Assembly (NCBI RefSeq): GCF_900111745.1
Contig: NZ_FOIJ01000024.1
Location: forward strand, 1-64,000
DNA from: Stigmatella erecta
GTDB lineage: Bacteria > Myxococcota > Myxococcia > Myxococcales > Myxococcaceae
Direction: 5' to 3'
Length of the DNA stretch: 64,000 nt
Made by a program: the position numbers and the translations under genes. Under the pieces are notes generated by a model. The model saw only the letters and a program-made list of their open reading frames with translations. It searched no databases and was not told where the DNA came from. Of the stretch, positions 60,435-64,000 are shown piece by piece. Positions within the stretch are counted from its first letter, which is position 1. Each line of letters starts with the position of its first letter.

Positions 60435-60941
60435 ATGGACGGCCTCGACAGAAGGACGCTGGGCAGGAACATCCGCCAGGCCCGTCACCGGCTGGGTCTC
60501 ACGCAGGAGCAGATCGCCGAGCGGATCAACATGACGCCCGAGGTGTACGGCCGCATGGAGCGGGGCAACCTGGTGCCACGGCTCGAACGCTTCGTGCTCC
60601 TCTGCCGGGTGCTGGGCGAGACGCCGAACCGGCTGATCTCCCGCCATGAGCCCGCGGAGGACAGCGCGGAGGAGCGCGAGGCACCGGACCCAGCGGACGT
60701 TCCGGTCGACGACCTGCAACACCGGCTGGGCACCAACATGCGCGAGGCCCGCAAGCGCCTGGGGCTGACGCAGGTGGAGATGGCGGAGCGGCTGCACCTG
60801 CCGGTGGAGCTGTACGGCCGCATGGAGCGGGGAGAGACGCTGCCCAGGTTGGACAGCTTCGTCGCCATCTGCCAGGTCCTCGGAGAGATGTCCGACCAGC
60901 TGCTCGGCCTGTCGCCCCCTTCGGCCGGGAAAGCCCGCTGA
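60435..60941 (+). CDS. XRE-family regulator 3 with two HTH domains
   Basis: 168 residues from ATG 60435, with GGGAGG close upstream. Two full HTH domains lie in tandem: residues 9-70 (LGRNIRQARHRLGLTQEQIAERINMTPEVYGRMERGNLVPRLERFVLLCRVLGETPNRLI) and residues 98-160 (LGTNMREARKRLGLTQVEMAERLHLPVELYGRMERGETLPRLDSFVAICQVLGEMSDQLLGL). They are more like each other and like the two previous genes than like generic XRE proteins, so it is a fusion or duplication within the cluster. It may bind two half sites at once. traA follows. Confidence 0.83.
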   Translation: MDGLDRRTLGRNIRQARHRLGLTQEQIAERINMTPEVYGRMERGNLVPRLERFVLLCRVLGETPNRLISRHEPAEDSAEEREAPDPADVPVDDLQHRLGTNMREARKRLGLTQVEMAERLHLPVELYGRMERGETLPRLDSFVAICQVLGEMSDQLLGLSPPSAGKAR

Positions 60942-60978
60942 CAGCCCCTGGGCCCCTGGGGACTTCCTGCTTTCTCGT

Positions 60979-60989
60979 ACCTGACAGGT
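60979..60989. promoter_or_regulatory. ACCTG-A-CAGGT palindrome upstream of traA
   Basis: A perfect 5-1-5 inverted repeat ACCTGACAGGT, 110-120 bp before the likely traA start and 38 bp after the third XRE gene. It carries the same ACCTG/CAGGT arms as the sites before the XRE genes, so one of those regulators might control traAB. Confidence 0.55.
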
Positions 60990-61098
60990 TGCCCAACTTT
61001 GGGGCGACCTCCCGGTGTGGATGGGGGTCCTGCGGAAGCGGGTTCCGGAACGATTGGACATTTGCGCCGTCGTCCCAGTTGGTGGAGGATGTAACCCC

Positions 61099-63252
61099 TT
61101 GTTCTCGCTACCTTTTCAGATTCGAAGCGCCTCGGCGGCGCTGACCTTGGTGTTCGTGTGCCTCGCGGGGACCGCGTGGGCGGCGAAGTTGCCGGATGTC
61201 ATCGTGTTTGGAGACCCGGTGGCCCCCTCTCCCGACCTGCCAGGTACGGGGCTGTGCGTCGCATCGAGCGTCTCGGAGAACGCTTCCGCCGATTTCCCTC
61301 AAGGGGCGTCCAGCTACATCGGCGGCATGAATGACTTCATGGAGCGGACGGCCTCGGAGCGAGTCACTTACGTGCTCCAAGCACCCTTCGACCTGTCGAA
61401 CAACAATACAGGGGGAACGCTCGCGAGCCGGGGCGACTTCTTCAATGGGACGAATTACGGAACGAGCTTTTTCTATACCGACCCGTTCACAGCCTTCGGT
61501 TCCCGCTTTCGTGGTTATTTGAATGTCACTCCAGACATGGTGAACAAGACACTGCACATCGGCTTTTACGCTGACGATGCAGTGAGTTTCGTTATTTATG
61601 ATCGCAACAACGTCCAGTACCAGGTCATCAACAGACCTCCCCAGCTTGGACTGGCGACATGGCGTACCACCAACGCTGTCACCTTCCTGAAAACAGGTCT
61701 TTACCCCATCGAGATTCTCTACGCGGAGATAAGCGAGCACGCTGCGTTGGAGATGTCGATTCTCGATGGCCCGTTCAGCGACTCCGAGCGTGGAGCCAAT
61801 CAGCCGCCTATCGTCAGACTCAGCGACGCGGGCTTTCTCCTGGTCTCACCAGAGAAATTTTTCCAGACGGAAACAGGACGCCCGCCGTTTGCGAATCCCG
61901 CGCAGTGCACGCAGTGCCTCCGTGCCAACGCCAATGCCCCTGGCAACGGCGGCTGCGGCATCGGCTCCGGCTACTACTGCAATGGCGCCGCGCTGTGCGC
62001 CCCGTGTGACACCTCCCGCGTCTGTGGCCCCTCGTGCTCCCCTTGCGGTCAGAGCACGCCCTACTGCATCAACGTCTCGGGCACCTTCACGTGCGTCGAG
62101 TGCAGCGAAAACAAAGATTGTCCCAATAATGGCCGCTGCGACCCCGCCACCAACACCTGCAGGGGCTGCCTCAACGACTCCGATTGTCCCACCGGCCAGT
62201 GCACCAACAATGCCTGCACCGGCTGCAATGACGACGCCGACTGTCTCTCCGGCCAGGTCTGCGACATCCCCAACTTCACCTGTGTGGAGTGCAACCGGGA
62301 CGAAGACTGCCCTCCCGATGAGGTCTGTGCCCCCGACCTCAAGCAGTGCCGCGAGTGCAACCAGGACTCCGACTGTGAGCGCGGCAAGACGTGCTCGGAC
62401 AACCAATGCATCACCTGTGCCTCCAACGACAGCTGCGCGGGCAACTCCTGCAACTGCTGCCCCAGCGGCACCCAGTGCGCCGCCCCGACCCCGGGCACCT
62501 TGCCCTCCTGCGTCGAGTGCACCAACGACTCCCAGTGCGCCGACGGCAAGACCTGTGACACCGCCAACGGCCGCTGCGTGGACACCGTCCCCGCGTGCAA
62601 CACCTCGGACCGCTGCGGCGCCGAGTGCGTGAAGTGTCCCACCGACCGGCCCCTCTGCCTCGATGGCCAGGTCTGTGTGCAGTGCCGCAATGACCTCGAG
62701 TGTGGCAACGGCCAGTTCTGCATCAGCGGCGAGTGCGCCTCCTGCATCACCGACCGGCACTGCGGCGCCCGCTGCAGCGCCTGCCCCGGAGAGGCCCCCT
62801 TCTGCCTCTCCGATGGCACTTCCGCCGGCAGCTCCTGCGTCGCCTGCCGGAACGACGCCGACTGCGGCAGTGGCCAGTGTGACACCAGCACCCACACCTG
62901 CGCCCCCACCAACGGCTGCGAGGTAAGCTGCGCCGAGGGCACCGTCTGCAACGGCTCCGCCTGCGTGCAGTGCTTCGCCGACGCGCACTGCCCCTGCGGC
63001 GGCTCGTGCGATGTGGCCCAGGGCACCTGCAACAGCTCCTGCGCGGAGAGCGGCGACTGCCTCGGCGTCCAGCACTGCTCCGTGGCCTCCCAGGTGTGTG
63101 AGCGCGGCCGGCGCATGCCCGGCACCGAGCCCCAGGGCGGCTCCTTCTGCTGTCAGACCACCACGGCCGATCTTCCTTCCACCGGCGGTGGCGCCTTCGT
63201 GGCCATGCTCCTCGTGGGCCTCCTGTTCCTCTCCTCCCAACGCCGCGTATGA
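61099..63252 (+). CDS. traA: TraA, outer-membrane-exchange kin-recognition receptor
   Basis: 717 residues from TTG 61099 (GGAGG ten bases upstream); an in-frame GTG at 61015 would bury the leader. A Sec leader ends at GTAWAA, a variable N-terminal domain follows (about 30-260, with VLQAPFDLSNN and FYADDAVSFVIYDRNN-type strands, a PA14-like fold), and then a Cys-rich stalk with about 12 repeats of CxxDxDC...C. The end GGSFCCQTTTADLPSTGGGAFVAMLLVGLLFLSSQRRV has a Cys pair, one membrane helix and basic residues, the MYXO-CTERM form. From the literature, TraA on two cells recognises self through the variable domain and with TraB lets outer-membrane proteins and lipids pass between kin. The 4-bp overlap with the next gene matches the traAB operon. 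Confidence 0.88.
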   Translation: MFSLPFQIRSASAALTLVFVCLAGTAWAAKLPDVIVFGDPVAPSPDLPGTGLCVASSVSENASADFPQGASSYIGGMNDFMERTASERVTYVLQAPFDLSNNNTGGTLASRGDFFNGTNYGTSFFYTDPFTAFGSRFRGYLNVTPDMVNKTLHIGFYADDAVSFVIYDRNNVQYQVINRPPQLGLATWRTTNAVTFLKTGLYPIEILYAEISEHAALEMSILDGPFSDSERGANQPPIVRLSDAGFLLVSPEKFFQTETGRPPFANPAQCTQCLRANANAPGNGGCGIGSGYYCNGAALCAPCDTSRVCGPSCSPCGQSTPYCINVSGTFTCVECSENKDCPNNGRCDPATNTCRGCLNDSDCPTGQCTNNACTGCNDDADCLSGQVCDIPNFTCVECNRDEDCPPDEVCAPDLKQCRECNQDSDCERGKTCSDNQCITCASNDSCAGNSCNCCPSGTQCAAPTPGTLPSCVECTNDSQCADGKTCDTANGRCVDTVPACNTSDRCGAECVKCPTDRPLCLDGQVCVQCRNDLECGNGQFCISGECASCITDRHCGARCSACPGEAPFCLSDGTSAGSSCVACRNDADCGSGQCDTSTHTCAPTNGCEVSCAEGTVCNGSACVQCFADAHCPCGGSCDVAQGTCNSSCAESGDCLGVQHCSVASQVCERGRRMPGTEPQGGSFCCQTTTADLPSTGGGAFVAMLLVGLLFLSSQRRV

Positions 63253-64000
63253 CTCGCTCGCTTCCGACGGTTCTTGCCCTGGCCCTGGGCCTCGCCGCGG
63301 CCTCCGCCTCCGCCCAGGACGCCCGCTTCGACGCCCAGCTCTTCCGGCCATCCGGTGCCCCTCAGGACATCGTGGCCGTGAGCCAGTCCCGGCCCCTCTC
63401 CAACCTGTCCGTCTCGGGAGGCGTCTACCTGAGCTTCTCGATCAACCCGCTCGTGCTGGTCACGCGCGGCGGGGACTCCTCCAAGAAGGCCCTCAGCCTC
63501 GTGGGCAACCGCTTCCAGCTGGATGCCATGGCCAACGTCGGCCTGCTCGACTGGGCCGAGGTGGGCGTGGACATGCCCCTCATCCTCTTCCAGGGCGGCG
63601 ACAACCTGGAGGCCATCGGCACCGAGGGCACCGTCGAGGGCTATGTGCTGGGGGACCTGCGCCTCACCAGCAAGATTGCCCTGCCGGGCCTCAAGCGCCG
63701 CGCCGAGGACTCGGGCTGGGGCGCCGCCCTCACCTTCAACCTCGGGCTTCCCACCGGCAACCAGGACGCCTTCGCCAGCGATGGCGCCGTCACCTACACG
63801 CCCGGCCTCATCGTGGACTACCGCTTTGGCATGGGCCTGCTCCTGACGGCCAACGCCGGCTTCTGGGCCCGGCCCGACCGCATCTTCAACGGCGTGAAGA
63901 TTGGCGACATGGCGCCCTTTGGCCTCGGCGCCGAGATGCCGCTCTTGCGCACCGCGGGCGTCACCGCCGTGGGCGCACTCCATGGTGCCGTGGCGCTGAC
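63249..64000 (+). CDS. traB: TraB, outer-membrane-exchange partner (5' part)
   Basis: The first 250 residues of an outer-membrane protein, cut by the window edge. It starts at ATG 63249, overlapping the traA stop (ATGA). A Sec leader ends ASASAQD. Amphipathic strands follow (LSVSGGVYLSFSINPLVL, LDAMANVGLLDWAEVGVDMPLILF, WGAALTFNLGLPTGN, LIVDYRFGMGLLLTANAGFW), as in an N-terminal barrel. TraB of M. xanthus is a beta-barrel with an OmpA-like C-terminal domain that works with TraA; that domain would lie outside the window. Confidence 0.85.
   Translation, partial: MTRSLPTVLALALGLAAASASAQDARFDAQLFRPSGAPQDIVAVSQSRPLSNLSVSGGVYLSFSINPLVLVTRGGDSSKKALSLVGNRFQLDAMANVGLLDWAEVGVDMPLILFQGGDNLEAIGTEGTVEGYVLGDLRLTSKIALPGLKRRAEDSGWGAALTFNLGLPTGNQDAFASDGAVTYTPGLIVDYRFGMGLLLTANAGFWARPDRIFNGVKIGDMAPFGLGAEMPLLRTAGVTAVGALHGAVAL

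Noticed and set aside
1-64000. CRISPR array, tRNA, rRNA or prophage
   Set aside because: I read the window for regular short repeats, tRNA cloverleaf signatures, rRNA blocks and phage structural genes and saw none.

Overview
The window is high-GC DNA from a fruiting, gliding delta-proteobacterium of the Myxococcales, Myxococcus/Stigmatella/Archangium type. The evidence is the gene content: TraA with a MYXO-CTERM-like tail followed by TraB, a TolQ-TolR-TolR trio matching the AglRQS gliding motor, a myxobacterial DUF2378 protein, a giant Ser/Thr kinase-AAA-histidine kinase hybrid, MASE1/PAS/GAF histidine kinases, and many small lipoproteins. From memory, aglRQS and traA lie about 30 genes apart in M. 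xanthus, and about 25 kb separates them here, so most of the window looks like conserved core chromosome.

Layout. 1-6.1 kb is an accessory island, visibly richer in A+T than the rest up to about 4 kb. It holds the end of one transposase, a complete IS5-family element whose transposase carries a nonsense codon, an IS3-family remnant, a frameshifted HEPN-STAND-TPR defence-type gene (extra G in a G8 tract inside the Walker A codons), and a nucleotidyltransferase behind two lipoprotein genes. 6.2-15.7 kb is housekeeping: YdcF-like protein, HAD phosphatase, an aldolase-superfamily enzyme, a minus-strand group (S33 hydrolase, NatA/NatB-type ABC exporter, DUF2378, DUF2804), a LEA-type lipoprotein and panD. 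15.8-21.1 kb is one 1760-residue signalling protein. 21.1-31.7 kb has lipoproteins, an EcsC-like protein, a lipase-like hydrolase, HAD/thioredoxin/FKBP genes, a CNNM/CorC-type membrane protein, a beta-barrel protein, nadE, a Lon-N protein and a VTT/DedA-like protein.

31.7-43.1 kb is signalling and motility: a MASE1-PAS-kinase-receiver hybrid, aglRQS with a stem-loop between aglR and aglQ, a divergent MshEN-type (possible c-di-GMP reader) protein, and two overlapping kinase genes, one of which ends after HisKA. 43.1-57 kb is mostly envelope and metabolic genes: beta-helix lipoprotein, YhhQ-like transporter, SDR, secreted small proteins, a GreA/GreB-type factor, dienelactone hydrolase, a two-gene unit pairing an HslV/proteasome-like protein with a P1-nuclease/PLC-like protein, a LuxR-type regulator, a phosphoesterase and a thioredoxin-TPR lipoprotein. 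57-61 kb has a dynamin-like GTPase and three tandem XRE-family regulators with palindromic, operator-like sites before each gene and before traA. 61.1-64 kb is traA and the 5' part of traB, the outer-membrane-exchange kin-recognition system.

The best leads are the poly-G-frameshifted HEPN-STAND gene, the XRE cluster whose palindromes extend to traA, the kinase that ends at HisKA, the Ntn-hydrolase-like/PLC-like pair, and the MshEN protein facing aglRQS. No CRISPR array, rRNA, tRNA or recognisable riboswitch was seen.
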